Below are positions 34,815-48,137 of a stretch of DNA of 64,000 nucleotides, piece by piece. A program made the translations under genes and the position numbers. Under the pieces are notes generated by a model that saw only the letters and a program-made list of their open reading frames with translations, made no database searches and was not told the origin of the DNA. The stretch comes from Ephydatia muelleri (taxonomy: Eukaryota; Porifera; Demospongiae; Spongillida; Spongillidae). Within the stretch, counting starts at the first letter, position 1. The number at the start of each line of letters is the position of its first letter. The stretch lies in assembly GCA_013339895.1 (NCBI GenBank), contig JABACO010000002.1, positions 16,390,242 through 16,454,241 of the forward strand. The letters are read 5' to 3'.

Positions 34815-34949
34815 TAGGCCCTTTTCGTCACTCGGATATTTCCGTAAAAGCTGTGAATTAACATGGCGGACGTGTATTAATTTATATTGTGTGACACTGA
34901 CGTATGTTAGATTACGGAGCGGTCACATGACACAGGAAAAGGGCCTATA
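34815..34949. mobile_element. Short MITE with TAGGCCCTTTTC ends
   Basis: ATAGGCCCTTTTCGTCAC at the left; AGGAAAAGGGCCTAT at the right is its inverted counterpart. About 135 bp, non-coding. Confidence 0.6.
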
Positions 34950-35256
34950 CTCACTAACGTCGCTAACAGCTAATCATGGGTGAGTCTTGCAAATAGGATT
35001 CCTAACAACATACTATTCTTATGAGTATAGCCTTTCTGAGACCACCTTAGCATGCTATCCTTTCACTATTTTTTTATTATGCTGGTAGTCAAAAAACGAG
35101 TGCCCTATTATTGATTTCTAGTGACATGCATCAATCTGTTTTTGCTGTGCACGATTCTGGAGTTATATTCGCTCGTCGTTTGGCACTGATGTGATGGTAT
35201 TTTGAAAAACAATTCTATTACGCGTACTGAAAACTTTATTTGTCGCGGACATCCGT

Positions 35257-35362
35257 CATATGGCCATTAATAACCCGTCATATGGTCATTAATAACCCGT
35301 CAATGGTCATTAATAACCCGTCATATGGTCATTAATAACCCGTCATATGGTCATTAATAACC
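35257..35362. repeat. 22-bp minisatellite
   Basis: Five units of CCCGTCATATGGTCATTAATAA, one lacking AT. Contiguous, with no spacers. Confidence 0.95.
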
Positions 35363-35756
35363 CCCTGCAAGTAATCTCTGTACGAGCCAAGGATATCATA
35401 CTAAGTATAATTAAATGGTGGCCTCGAAAAGGTTATTTATTCTTAAGGATAGCACATTGCTAGGTCAGGTAAATGATGGCATTTGCAAGAACCATCACAG
35501 TTGAATAGGTTTGTACCTAATCTGAAACATGTTGCTGTCAGTAGAGTTAGCGCAGCATTGCTTAAAAAGGCACTGAATATGATAGAAAATAAAGCAGTCG
35601 GAATGTTACAACAGTACTACAATGGGATCAACATAACACCTATACAAGTGACTACAATACATATATATATTCATGATATCGAGTCTCATGGTACAGGGTA
35701 CAAGTCACATCTATGAGTCACTGGGATTCCGCACAACTCCATGACAGATACTCCGA

Positions 35757-35876
35757 TTCCCAGTGCGTAAGAAGCAATGTGTAGAGGACATTTCAGACTT
35801 CGAGAATATTAAAAATTGAAATCTTGAAAGAAAAAATACATGCGTTAGATTCCTTTTCGCGGAAGCGATCCCATAT
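35757..35876. repeat. Half copy of the GGGATCGTTTCC MITE family
   Basis: TTCCTTTTCGCGGAAGCGATCCCA at one end only, preceded by the internal sequence of the family (GTAGAGGACATTTCAGACTT). Confidence 0.55.
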
Positions 35877-36189
35877 GCTGTGAAAAGCAAAACACATTTA
35901 ACCGATGCTGATACTGGGAGCAAACACCTGATTCACAAGAATCTCTGGGGCAAGCCCATGAAAGCTGATGACTGGTGAAACAATTCATTACATTGTGATG
36001 ATAGCACTAATCTCTGAACCCGGACAAGCTATGCAGATGGTATTCTAAATAGCTGGATTTATATGACAATTTGTGCAGTCCGCATGGACTCCTAGATGAG
36101 CATCATAATAACTCAATGAAGAATGCACACCTGAAGTAGAACAGGGCGCTCCAAAGTGTGAGTAAACTAGCATAACTCAATATCAATCC

Positions 36190-37070
<881 letters not shown>

Positions 37071-37931
37071 GAGTACATAAACATGACCTCATGCTGGTTC
37101 ACACATTGGTCAGTACAATTCTTGAGCACAACACACACACATGACCACAAACACACATGCACAATACATGTGGCTAACATAATAACACTTTTTAAAAATG
37201 AATGTAAGTCTGTCCTCTGACTCGTACTCTGCACATTTATCATGAAGTTTAATTTGAACAGCTCCAAGAGGCCACTGATTTTAGTCACAATTTTGCTCCA
37301 CTCTCTGTGTTTTTCCTATGCATTGATTTATGTAGTCCTCTTCTCTTCCCTTAGTACACTCATCTAGTACTATGTATACAAGTGCTCATCTTACCTATAA
37401 AAACTTACCGTGGAGAACATGATAGGTGACCAAATACTTTTTTTTTCGTTAACTTTTACTTTAGAATTGTGTATTCAGTAGCCTTACATCTGTATTAAAA
37501 TCGAATTGCACATATCTGTGCTTTTACCACTTTGCAATATGCTTAAAATGGAAATAGGTTACATGACTTCTAAGGCTCGTTAATCGATTATTTAGTGACC
37601 CCTCTCCAAAAGAATTTGTAGGAACATTGAATAGATCACAACGAAATTGGGTTTGTAACTAAAGGACCTATGTACGCAACTACTCAGTCTTACGCATCTA
37701 GCATCGGACTAACTGTTGTGGAGTTATTCACTAAATAAGCGTCACTTTAGGGCATTTACATGTATATTAGGTACGACATCTTCCCATGCGCTTTTAATAC
37801 CTTGCAGGAATGGCAGGCTAAATCGTACGATGGGCATTTTATCGATTTAGCTACATTATGAGCTCATTGTATTAAAACTATCATACAAATTATTTTTCTA
37901 CTCCTGCACTTGTCGATTGTGGCTGCATCCT
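37071..37931. other. No gene seen
   Basis: AT-rich single-copy-looking sequence. Confidence 0.4.
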
Positions 37932-37946
37932 CAGGGGCGGATCTAG

Positions 37947-37978
<32 letters not shown>

Positions 37979-38376
37979 CGGGGGCACGTGCCCCCCCCCC
38001 TTCCGTTCATCTAATTATATATTCATGTTACGTAATCGTACCGTGTAACTGCTGATGTAGCGTATGAAAGAAGTATTAACGCTTCGCAACCGCTTATACA
38101 ATTGTAGAAATCTTCATTCAAAAGCGACCACGAAGGCTCTTCGCCTCACTGTATGACAAAAATGCATAAACTAGCTACATACTAGTATTAGTAGTACACG
38201 TACTTTCATGCTTTTGTATTAAGCGATAAGTGCTAATTATTCATTATGAATGTGTGTCAGTATTGCTATATAGCTCAAAGCTTCCGCGCTTCGCGCGGGA
38301 GGGGGCACATCCCCCTCCCGCACCCACCCCCTTCCTGCGCCCCCCCCCCTTCCTAAATTCCTGGATCCGCCCCTGA
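37932..38376. mobile_element. hAT-type MITE with CAGGGGCGGAT ends
   Basis: Left CAGGGGCGGATCTAGG, right (minus strand) CAGGGGCGGATCCAGG. ATCCT flanks both sides. G and C runs lie next to each end, and an inverted GAGGGGGCAC/GTGCCCC segment inside. The same ends occur at 57922, 58546 and 62956. Confidence 0.75.
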
Positions 38377-38429
38377 TCCTCATTGAATTCTCTATTCGTT
38401 TTTTGTTCCATTTCACAGTTCCCACTTGG

Positions 38430-39888
38430 CTAGTGGGAACAGTGAAGTGGAACAACTAACAAATAGACAAGTTCAAAAGAAGATGCAGACACAAAACGAG
38501 AAGTAGCTCTGATGCAGGAGAGGAAAATATTGTCACATCTTGAACAGCTGAAGGCAATCCAGGGTCCTTTCACCAATGAAGAGGTGCAGGAATAGCTTGA
38601 CGACCCGATGATTAAGCCCAAACTTAAGCAAGCCAGAATGAAAATGGAAGTCAGGTTTGCCAGGGATAGCATCACTACACTGCCCAGGGTTGATCTCTCA
38701 TTTAAAATCCAGATCACACAGGTAAATAAGAGACGGAGAGACAAGACAGCCATTCTATCACGGAGGATTACATTTGCCTTTACTGCGTCTTGAACAGCTA
38801 AGTTCAGAGCATAGCCATAGCAATGGGTATACAAAGCTCTATGCTCTTTTTGAAGTATAGTATAGTTGATACATCTGTTTTACAGCCTGCCATTGAACTA
38901 ACCCCATCGTAGCACTGTCCACGACAATTCTGAAATGAAAGGGATAACCTCAGCAAAATGTCCTCTATTGTTCGGATGATGCTTTCTTCAGAGATAGAGT
39001 CCATGCTGTGCAAACCAATGAATTCTTCATGGCAGTTAAGTTGATCATCAACAAACCGAATGCAGAACACCAGTTGTTCATCAACCATTATAGAGAAATA
39101 TCTATCTGTTAGCCTTTCAGTAATACCTAAAGTACAGTCAGAGCCATAATTTGCAAAAAAATTCGTTCTATATATCGGAACTTGTAAATCGATCCTGTGA
39201 CTTCTCAAGCCATGCATCAAGGTTTGGTATTTCTTCTTTTCTGAGAAGCAGGAGCTGCATGAAATTACTGTTTATCTCTCCACTGCCAGAACTATCGCCT
39301 CGAGATGCTCCACGCAAAAGGAAGCCCTTGACGTGCAAGAAAGCGAACTGTTGATACAATTGCGAGCAGACATTTGCGGTTCTGAGCTTGTTTTTCTTTA
39401 TAATCTTTACTCATTTGTAAGCCTACATCCATAGAAGCTTTAGAGGCTGCAAGAACCATGCTAACAGCATTTCGATGTGACGCAGATTGGTCGTGTTTAT
39501 TGAATCTATCAACAGCTTTCTTCCAATTGGTGAAGCCAGTATGACTAAATAAGCTATCCATATAACCAGTCATTGGCATTTTGTGTTGAACAACCTAAGC
39601 ACAATAGAAACAGAGAACGGCGTCTTCCTCTAGAATGTAATGCAACCATGGATAATTTTCATACCATGTTGTTGAGAATTCCCTCCGTTGTGCACCAAAA
39701 ACGCTCTTTGGAAAGTTTTTTTTTGGCTGGTTGGGCTTAGGAGGAAGAATTCGAACACGGGCCGGTGATGTAAAATCAGTAACTGCATCACTAGTACTTT
39801 CACATTCTTGGCTCACTTCAATATTCACCACGCTGCACGTGTTATTGCTGCTGCTGCTGCTGCTGTTGCTGCAGCTACTGCTAGTCAT
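38430..39888 (-). pseudogene. hAT transposase, ZMYM1-like, decayed
   Basis: Read from the ATG at 39888. A serine-rich start is followed by a TTF-type zinc region (FSTTWYENYPWLHY, DAVLCFYC, FTNWKKAVDRFNKHDQSASH). A DUF4371-like part comes next: FLARQGLPF, SGEINSNFMQLLLLR, FSIMVDE, EQLVFCIRFVD, FIGLHSMDSI and NCRGQCYDGVSSMAG. Then comes THCYGYALNLAVQDA. At least three frame breaks (about 39590, 39300 and 39150) and loss of the C-terminal dimerisation region show it is inactive. Known: this domain order is that of ZMYM1-like hAT transposases, whose RNase H-like core is interrupted by a helical insertion. A repeat end rich in G/C runs (CCTTGCCGGC side, about 40080-40125) may be its 5' terminus. 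Confidence 0.8.
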
Positions 39889-39899
39889 GGCAAATCATC

Positions 39900-40750
39900 G
39901 TGCGATGGATCGTTTGACGATGCGCTACCTTGCTTCTTAAAGAACTTCAAGAGCGACATAGTACGTGGTCGTACACAACTCACGATCGACCGCTATTAAT
40001 GAATTACAGCTGTAAGTGGTTAATTCTAATTATACGAGATACGGTTAACATTTTAATTTTTTTTCCCAAGGAAATTTGGGGGGGGCTCAAGCCCCCTCCA
40101 AGCCCCCCTTGTCTACGGCCTTGCCGGCTGAGCCATTGAGTTTGGTGAATCCGTGATTGTATACCTGGGCAAGAAGGGAGACAGGGCAGTTTTGGAATAC
40201 TCTTGCTTTCAGAAGAGTCTAAGAGATTTGATGTTGTAGTGAACGACTGTATGCTTGCTTACATTTACATTTCAGCTAGGATAAATCATATGTACTCATA
40301 GCTACGTGCATGAATATCAACTATCATATACGTGAGAAAATTCTTGTAACGATCTTTCCAAGCACCCTCCTACTCCTCTTCAGTCCGCTCCTCCCTGGCT
40401 TTTGACAGCCTCGGGACATCTTTCTTTGGACGTTGAAATGTTCGCGATAATTATTTTTTCACGCATGCGACAAAACGTTAACAAAATGATCAATTATTTA
40501 GCAATATCGGCAGGTATTTGCGCTGGCATACAAACTACAAAATTGCATGTATATTTTCACACAGAGAAAAGATGTAATATGAAGTGTTGCCTTAACCGTT
40601 CGGAAGTTGTAGCGATTCAAACGAGATGGATTTTAATAAAATTAATAATTATATGGAACAACAGTTCACGACAAAAATGCCCGAGAAAACGTCCCCAGGG
40701 ATAGATTATAAAACATTATAAAAATGCCGCACTACGTTTGAATCGCTATA
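39900..40750. other. Flank of the hAT remnant, old repeat fragment
   Basis: About 40540-40640 resembles the 40757-41313 palindrome family (ACAGAGAAAAGATGTAATATGAAG). No gene. Confidence 0.4.
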
Positions 40751-40756
40751 ACTTCG

Positions 40757-41313
40757 AATATTAATATGTTTAATTCAAATGGTAGGGGGTTAATTTAAAG
40801 ACAGGTATATACGTTTTACATCCAAAATGCTTCATTCCTATCAGTGCACACAGGGTTAAGTGGGTGAAGCCGAATTCCAAAGTCACCCATTTATAGTACC
40901 TCCTACCTGAAGTTGTGGAGGTTTTGAACCCCATGGGGTATCGGACCTCGTAACGTCGGTACTGTGATTGTGCAAGACACTAAAGTACATTTCCACACAG
41001 AGAATGGTGTAGTGTATGAAGTGTTGAAAGTAGGAAGCCGATACGTTCGGATACACTTCATACACTACACCATTCTCTGTGTGGAAATGTACTTTCGTGT
41101 CTTGCACAATCACAGTACCGACGTTACGAGGTCCGATACCCCATGGGGTTCAAAACCTCCACAACTTCAGGTACTATAAGTGGGTGACTTTGGAATTCGG
41201 CTTCACCCACTTAACCCTGTGTGCACTGATAGGAATGAAGCATTTTGGATGTAAAACGTATATACCTGTCTTTAAATTAACCCCCTACCACTTGAATTAA
41301 ACATATTAATATT
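40757..41313. mobile_element. 557-bp foldback palindrome
   Basis: Arms of about 260 bp, nearly perfect, centred near 41035 with a loop of about 30 nt. Outer ends AATATTAATATGTTTAATTC. It contains CCATGGGGTATCGGAC and CCACACAGAGAATGGTGTAG. Frames inside are mirrored artefacts. Confidence 0.85.
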
Positions 41314-43440
41314 CATTCGCAACCTATATCCTGCAGCTGATGCGGGTATAAACAATAGCGGTGCTAGGAGCCGAACGAAACAATTGGGACCTCCTTTTGT
41401 GTACCTGCCTCTATTGTTTATTACTTAAAGACGTGTAGTTTCTGGTGTCTTGCACAAGCACAGTGCCTTATTTTAAAGAAGATGTTTCAGTGTTTGGGAC
41501 ATTTTCCTAGAAAATTACATCACGGATATACCAAATATTGAAATGTCTTCTTTAAAATAAGGCTGCTGCGTGTTGGAAGTTACCGTAGACTGAGGACCCG
41601 ACTATACATCAGTCGGGTCCCCGACTCCCCGGACCATCCCTATGCTAGGTTCTTGTGCGACTCCAAAAGGAGGACAACGTCATGAGAAAAACTATGTTCT
41701 CAAAAACAAGCAAGTATAATGGTAGCGCTGCGTCGTGTCTGGCAAACTTTTGAAAACTGCAACGATGGCGACGGATAGGGACGTGAGCAATCAATAAAGA
41801 ACGCCCAGCTTAACGCGCGATGTACACATGCACGAAGCATAGGAACTTCTTTGCACACTGGATCCTGAAAGTGGTGAAAAGGTGGAGTGCAATGAGATGC
41901 TCATTTCTGAGGAATCACTTCCTAAGGAACTATGGGACAATGTAAATAAGGGTCAGGGTGCCAATGTATGCCTTAGATCTACCTTGCTTTTAAATGGTAA
42001 TATAGCATGGTTAAATAACAGATCAGGTGGCCTACAAAATGATAAATGGCAGGAGCAAGATTACGGTCTACTTCAGTAGGTAGTTCACACGAATTTTAAA
42101 AATAGATATTCAAGTTACAAAATTAGCATAGCTAGAAAGAGCGTGAGAAATGCTTTATAACGGTACATCATATGATCGCTGATATTACGAACAATAAGGA
42201 ATTTTTTGTAACAATAAAAAATAGACGCGGTAGAGCGGTTTTTTTAATTGGCGCGGTTGTGGTTTCGAACGATGTAGCGCGGTAAATTTTAACTCTGAGA
42301 AGTTACAGGCTGTTGGTATGTTACACATGCAATATGATAACGGTTTTGCACATTATATGCTTTAAATGTAGTGCATGACAGAATTATATATGACAATAAT
42401 TGTAGATAATACATATGGAGCACTTTTTTATACATGTAAAACAACTATACTATCCATCAAACTCAAGACCACCTATGATATAATCAATAAGTAATTTATC
42501 TACTGTCTTTTTTTCATCCTCCCCATCATATTCAGTTTCATTTGGAACCCAGTAAGTAACAGTCACTTTTGAACTTCTAACATTAATTGTGTGTCCACTG
42601 TCTAAGACATCTTGATCATTGACAAACCATAGATGAGTGATAAACATGCCAAACGTCATAACAATAGTACTTTTTTTTCATTTGAAATATCCGGAAACAG
42701 TGCACTGATTTCTTCACTTATGTTAGGCGCAGTTTTTATCTTTTTTTATAACTTGATACAACAAAATCCTTGATTGTCTTCGTATATATAATGGGAGGTA
42801 AGTCAAAATCTTGCTGATATAGTTGATATTTTGTGTATTTTCGTTTTTTTTTTAAAGCTAAGCTCCAGTAATAGTAATACGCAATGTCGTGCCGGCTATC
42901 TATAAGAGAAAATGGCGGTTATTATATATGGGATTTTGCGCCATCTGGAAAACACCTTGCGCCAACACAAAAACCAAATTTCACCGTGCACGCTACAGTG
43001 GTTAAATAATGAGTTTTAGTTGACACCAAAAACGTAGTGTGACAAATGAGAGGCGTATTTATTCAAATGAATTTGTCAGTATTTTGAGCGGGACGTACGT
43101 ACTCGATCTTCCCACTTTTCAACTCTTACCAAATGTACCCAAAGGCATTATCTCTCACATAATCCTTACAATAGTGCTCGCTAAAGCATGCTTTAGCGTA
43201 CCAGTAGGTCCCTTTGGTAACGATCTCTCGACAAAATGAAAAACCCGGGCCAAAAATTCTACCGTTACGTGGTCTTAAGTTTTTTAGTACATTTCTTGGG
43301 GTACCTAACTTCAGACAAATGCGCATGCGTATACGGTTAGATCACTACTATTGAGGACAGCATTAGTTTAGCAGGATTTTATGCAAAGCATGCATCCTTA
43401 CTGACTTCTCACAAACAATAAGTCGGGAAAAAAAATTATT
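41314..43440. other. Mostly non-coding; one small frame
   Basis: A small hairpin (CCTTATTTTAAAGAAGA... at 41466 and 41541) is present. Otherwise AT-rich without a clear feature apart from the 42450-42659 frame. Confidence 0.4.
42450..42659 (-). CDS. Small acidic unrecognised frame
   Basis: 69 residues from a true ATG. It is acidic (NETEYDGEDEKKTVDKLL) with a mixed hydrophobic/charged pattern (TVTYWVP, LLIDYIIGGLEFDG) that looks more protein-like than neighbouring frames. No family recognised; it could be a terminal exon. Confidence 0.3.
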   Translation of the reverse strand: MTFGMFITHLWFVNDQDVLDSGHTINVRSSKVTVTYWVPNETEYDGEDEKKTVDKLLIDYIIGGLEFDG

Positions 43441-43696
43441 GTAAATGTTTATTGGCTACTGTAATAAATCTAATGTATCAGTTGAGTTTAACCGTGAAAT
43501 CAGAATTTTATTTATCACAAATCTATACACCGATGTCCACAATTTCTGGACATGGCATGGGTTATAGGGTTGCAGTGCATGGTTGCTGATGGATACAGTT
43601 TGCATGGCCAAGAGTGTAAATGTACATGCATGTATAGAAACGTTGTCCAAACTTTATAATACATTCATGTACTCCATGCATAGTTCACACTATGTG

Positions 43697-43745
43697 TGTG
43701 TGTATGTGCGTGTGCGTGTGTGTGTGTGTGTACGTGTGTGTGTGT

Positions 43746-43806
<61 letters not shown>
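43697..43806. repeat. (GT)n microsatellite 3' of receptor C
   Basis: Same relative position as in units A and B. Confidence 0.95.
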
Positions 43807-43861
43807 GTGTATGAAGGATCAAGGTGAGAGAATGTTACGTAACTTGAACAGTTGACGCGAA

Positions 43862-44854
43862 TTACAATATTGATGAGGTGATATTTGCAGCTGAAGAGCT
43901 GGTTGTGGTGGCAGTTTTCTTACAGCACCTGAACGCCACTCGCCGAATTTCAGAGTGGAGGATGAGGATGGAGAGTGCTGTGAGAGGGTAGCTGACGTCA
44001 CCGATATATTGACCTATTACCACCAGTTGATCGAGCGTCTCCTGCGACAGCTCTGTCACATGTAGCTTTACTCCCATTAAGTAAACCACAAGGCCGGGTA
44101 CTATCAATGCTACGTAGCACGTGATATTGATGGTGTTTAGGACCACCACAGACCTGACCGCCGAGTTGCCTGTGGCACTAACCATGCTATTCTTCGTTTT
44201 TAAGCACGTGAGTACCGAACACGTCACTGTTACTATTAGGGGAACGACGAAGGCAGCTACTGTGACGAAAATGTCAAAGATTGTGCTCATTTCTCCGGCT
44301 CCAGGTGTGCAGATGGGTCCCCGAACCTCCCTATATTTGATGGTAAATCTACGGCTGAAAATAGCAAAGGAATAGACGACAATAAATATAAATGCAGTGC
44401 AAACCAATTTTAAAGTGATCTGGAATCTGAAGTAGAGCATTGAAAACTGAACTGTCGATATCAGCGTTAAGGTAATCAGTATGGTCGTGTGCATCCCGAA
44501 AAGTAGTACAAATTGGAAAGCGCTTGTTCGATATGGACTGGAGCAGTTTCCATATACTGGTATATTTGCAATGACGCCTACTTCAGTCAAGATACCGTGA
44601 GTGAGGGGACCTGTGATGCACAGAACTGCCACTACTGCGTACAGGAAAATAACAGGTTTAACCCCTGATTCCTTCACAATACGGTAGATGTAGTAGAGAA
44701 CCACAGGCACGATCACCAATGACGGAATCACCACGATTACAAGGTAGATGATCCCTATAGCGACGTACACTTCTTCAGTTGAGTGGTCATCTGCGGAAGA
44801 ATTTAGTAGACGACCGGCAACCGTTTGGTTTTCAAACTCCATCATAAGCTGCAT
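43862..44854 (-). CDS. 7TM receptor copy C (rhodopsin-like family, intact)
   Basis: 330 residues from the ATG at 44854 (MQLMMEFENQT), the start shared with copies A and B; upstream in-frame codons lack an ATG. Seven hydrophobic segments are in the same order as copy B. Differences from B include TVAGRLL and STEEVY (small in-frame insertions), KYREVRGPICTPGAGE in the loop before TM5, and a shorter tail ending SSSAANITSSIL. The conserved YGNCSSPY and PICT cysteines, SYPLTALSILIL in TM7 and a basic CCKK tail are present. The most divergent stretches are TM3 and the second extracellular loop, where ligand contacts usually lie. A plasma-membrane receptor coupling to G proteins is inferred from fold only. 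Confidence 0.82.
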   Translation of the reverse strand: MQLMMEFENQTVAGRLLNSSADDHSTEEVYVAIGIIYLVIVVIPSLVIVPVVLYYIYRIVKESGVKPVIFLYAVVAVLCITGPLTHGILTEVGVIANIPVYGNCSSPYRTSAFQFVLLFGMHTTILITLTLISTVQFSMLYFRFQITLKLVCTAFIFIVVYSFAIFSRRFTIKYREVRGPICTPGAGEMSTIFDIFVTVAAFVVPLIVTVTCSVLTCLKTKNSMVSATGNSAVRSVVVLNTINITCYVALIVPGLVVYLMGVKLHVTELSQETLDQLVVIGQYIGDVSYPLTALSILILHSEIRRVAFRCCKKTATTTSSSAANITSSIL

Positions 44855-44974
44855 GTATAGAAGTATACATGTACATGTAGGCACATGAACTACATCAAAG
44901 ACTAAGGCTTTTGCATGTGATTGGGTGTCAAATGTTGAATAATTACTTAACAGGCTGCTTATACGTCTTTCAAG

Positions 44975-45120
44975 GGGCGGACGTACAAAATTATATTTGG
45001 GGGGGGGGGGGTGTAAAAGGGGGAGGGGTGTCCACCTCTCTACAGCCGCTTTTAAAATGTAGTGCTATTCCAAGAAATAAAACCCGTAAAGTTTGATCCC
45101 CCCGCTTTTAACACACTTTT
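44975..45120. mobile_element. Fragment of a GGGGCGGA-type hAT end
   Basis: AAGGGGCGGACGTACAAAAT followed by a G run, and a C-rich tail (GATCCCCCCGC). One end only. Confidence 0.45.
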
Positions 45121-45233
45121 CGCACAAAATTTCGCACCGCTTTATAATTACATACGTGAAGCGAACATTTTTGAATATATTTACAGATACCGTCTAATCT
45201 TCTGATTCATCCAACAAAGTACGTTTGCAAAAC

Positions 45234-46022
45234 CAGAGATAATATATAAAGGGATTGGAAACGAGCCCACTTTTCACGCATTAGAGCGTGCCATCCGCAC
45301 CTGTACTCAAACCCACAACCAACAAATGTATGTGTGTACACAAATAGGTCAATTATCATTATAGGATGGCGATGAGTAGCTAATTGCTTTGTAACCCTCT
45401 GTAGACTGCAAAATGGGCTAGCAAGTTAGAAAAACCATAAAACCATCACCTTTGACATAATACAAGCCGTAACGTAGTCGCGCGCTAGATATAAAAATAT
45501 TCGGATGCTAAAATATGAACCAAGAGCTACAAGACAGCGTCAGATTTAGCGATCTAGCTTACACGATAAAGGCTGCACTGTCCCACAAAATTACCATATC
45601 CAACGTTCTGTTGGAGCGGTTCTGAGCACTGCCGTTACAAACAAACAACACCACACTACAATTTAACCATCTTGCACGTTATAGAGCCATTTTCAAACAG
45701 AAAAGACCATCGATTCGTAAGATACTGTCCCACAAAAAACGGCGCTCGGGAAAAATCGCAATTTTGGCAAAAAAGCTCGAAACTGTGCAACAGAACACTC
45801 ACGGCCCTTCAAAAGAGAGCAACACGTAGTGCATGTGATGGCGAACTTGAAAATTACAATCAAATAAGCCTTCTCCTTTTAGTTCAAACAAACCAGCGAG
45901 TTTTAGACTCTGTCCTCACTTCTACGCAGGTGCGATTCACAGCAGGTCGGATGGCACGCGAAAAATTGCGAATCTCTATGGCTCACGTGACGCGTTGCCA
46001 ATCCCTTTATATATTATCTCTG
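45234..46022. mobile_element. 789-bp MITE with 7-bp target duplication, uninterrupted copy
   Basis: Ends CAGAGATAATATATAAAGGG and its exact reverse complement (25 bp or more). GCAAAAC is duplicated at 45227-45233 and 46023-46029. It contains a mirrored-looking open frame of about 125 codons at 45672 that is probably not a gene. The second copy is at 53016-56976. Confidence 0.85.
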
Positions 46023-46149
46023 GCAAAACAAACGCTTATGCACAAACGTTGAACAGTTTCCATTTGTAACGACAAATACTCTGCATGGTGGACAGACATC
46101 GTGGTTAGACTAGTCAATCTTTCTTCAGACATGCGTTAAATATGCATAA

Positions 46150-46250
46150 GCAGATGAGTATCGTTGAAGTGTCCATGGCAGAGTCTGCATATCACTATAT
46201 GGACACTTCAATGATACTCATCTGCATATGGTTGATATGCAGACTCTGCA
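46150..46250. repeat. Compound inverted repeat
   Basis: GCAGATGAGTATCGTTGAAG pairs with CTTCAATGATACTCATCTGC, and GCAGAGTCTGCATATCA pairs with TGATATGCAGACTCTGC, interleaved, allowing two alternative hairpins. Confidence 0.8.
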
Positions 46251-46259
46251 CAACTCTGC

Positions 46260-48130
46260 ATACTAAATGCTGTAGCGCAGTGATTGTTGAACGCAAGAGT
46301 GTTTTCATTCGTCTCAAAATTGAACAAGACCTTTCTGCCTGACAAGTTCCAATTGGTGTCGTACACTAATTAAAATTAGTTGTCGAATGTTTGGAAAAAT
46401 GTATAAACAATACCAGCTTCAACTTGAGAATACCCTAGTGTTGGTACATTTGCCATTGACTGTTGTCTATAGTACAGGAGCAAGGAATGATGGCGTAACT
46501 AACTTGCATGTACATTGTTATGAAAACGTAATGATAATTACATTTTCAGTGGAAACCATTACACTTGCTCCAATACTTTTTTCAACTGAATTTTTTAACT
46601 TGAATTTATTTCAATAACAATGAGCCAAAATGCGAATCTGACAACGCATGTTTAAAGTACAACTATGTGACAATAACATAATGAAAGTAAAAAGGCATCA
46701 CGTGTATATTTAAACCTGTTATTAACACTTGAGTGACCCCGGTACTAAACAATTTGTAAGCAGAATTTCTTCCCCTGTAGGCAATGGATCGTAATCAAAT
46801 TTGCATTATATCTAAAGAGCAAGTAGACATAACCTTTGGCCGCGTCGGTTCTTAAGCCAGGTTAATAGTTACGACCTTTTCGAGCTGGACGCGTTTTTAG
46901 TGACTACATGTAAATTTAAAGCTTACTGATGCCATTTCGTACTGCGCTCTTACTACGCTGAAATAATAAGTATTTGAGTCGTCGCATGTTAGCTATATCG
47001 TAAAACCGCTCTCTTGATGCTATAATCCTCTTTGCTGTTAAAAAAGTGCTGTAAGAGACGAAGGCTGAAAATCACTGCCATTTCTCTATGAATTGCATCT
47101 GAAACTTGACATCACAAGCGTCATTCCCTATTAAATTATTATTTTTATTCCGACCATTTTTTACTCATATGTAACGGAAACGGTGTCATTGAAAACGGTT
47201 CTTTTCAGAACCAAGCTAACGATGCTCCCTTTTTCAGCCGCTCGTGACGAATGGCTAGTATATCAGCAGCATCACTTTGGGCAGATCTCAAGACGCAAGA
47301 GGGAACTCCGAAGCTGGAAACGATAAGAGGTGGAATAAGCTGTCCCAGATGATGAAACCAACAAAGAGGACCAATCAACTATCGCAGAAGCTGCCATTAA
47401 GGAGTTCAAATCTTTGAGTGAATTTGTGCCAATATACCGAACACAGATGCTATAGAACGCTAGCTTTGCGAATGCATTATCCCATATCCAGAAATCAGCG
47501 GTCAAATGGGCAAGGTAATTAATTCGCGGTTTGCCAATCGTCAAATAGACATGTATGGGGTACTTAATACCAAGCAACCAGATTTTTCTCAGCATTTGCC
47601 TTACGCTTCCCTAGGATTGTCATAACATTGTTCTCAATGTGCAGGTAGTCATTGAATGCATTTCTCATTACAATAATTATGTCAACACCATTACGATTTA
47701 CTACTTGCCCACGAGAGAAACATATGACTAGTACATCGAACAATTATAATGTGTACAAAAAACTAGATCCTTCAATTTAAAAATCGACTTTCATAAATGA
47801 AACAAGTATTCCATATTGAATTAGTGAGTTGTCTCCGTCTCGTGCCCTTACAATTGACTCACACACAGGAAACGTAAGGTCCTCCTCCCTCTGTGCACCA
47901 GTTTTATACTGAACTCGGTCTCCGCACCCCTCCTAGCGCTATGCAACAAGGTTTGCTGCAACCAGTTGAGTTCAAATGCATGTGTAACCCGTACGATCCT
48001 GTTCGTTTGTAAACGTCGCCCATATGTACAATAGTACTTGTCATTGACTTGCTATTGTTCGCCAATTAACTGACGTACAACTACAGATGTACGCAACTAT
48101 CATTGGCACCAATATGGCTACTGCTAAGCA
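46260..48130. other. No recognised gene
   Basis: At about 47250-47460 the plus strand reads HHFGQISRRKRELRSWKR and VPDDETNKEDQSTIAEAAI, which is compositionally protein-like and might be a host exon, but the frame is broken and no family is recognised. Confidence 0.3.
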
Positions 48131-48137
48131 TGCATGC

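Noticed and set aside
35257..35362. CRISPR-like regular repeat
   Set aside because: Units are contiguous with no unique spacers, and the genome is eukaryotic. The same holds for 19262-19490 and 48985-49180.
37932..38376. 8-bp hAT target duplication
   Set aside because: Only ATCCT matches on both sides. The end sequence is hAT-like but the duplication length is not confirmed.
45672..46052. 126-codon frame in the 789-bp MITE
   Set aside because: No recognisable domain, and it begins in one half and ends past the terminal repeat of a non-autonomous element. The second copy is interrupted at residue 63.
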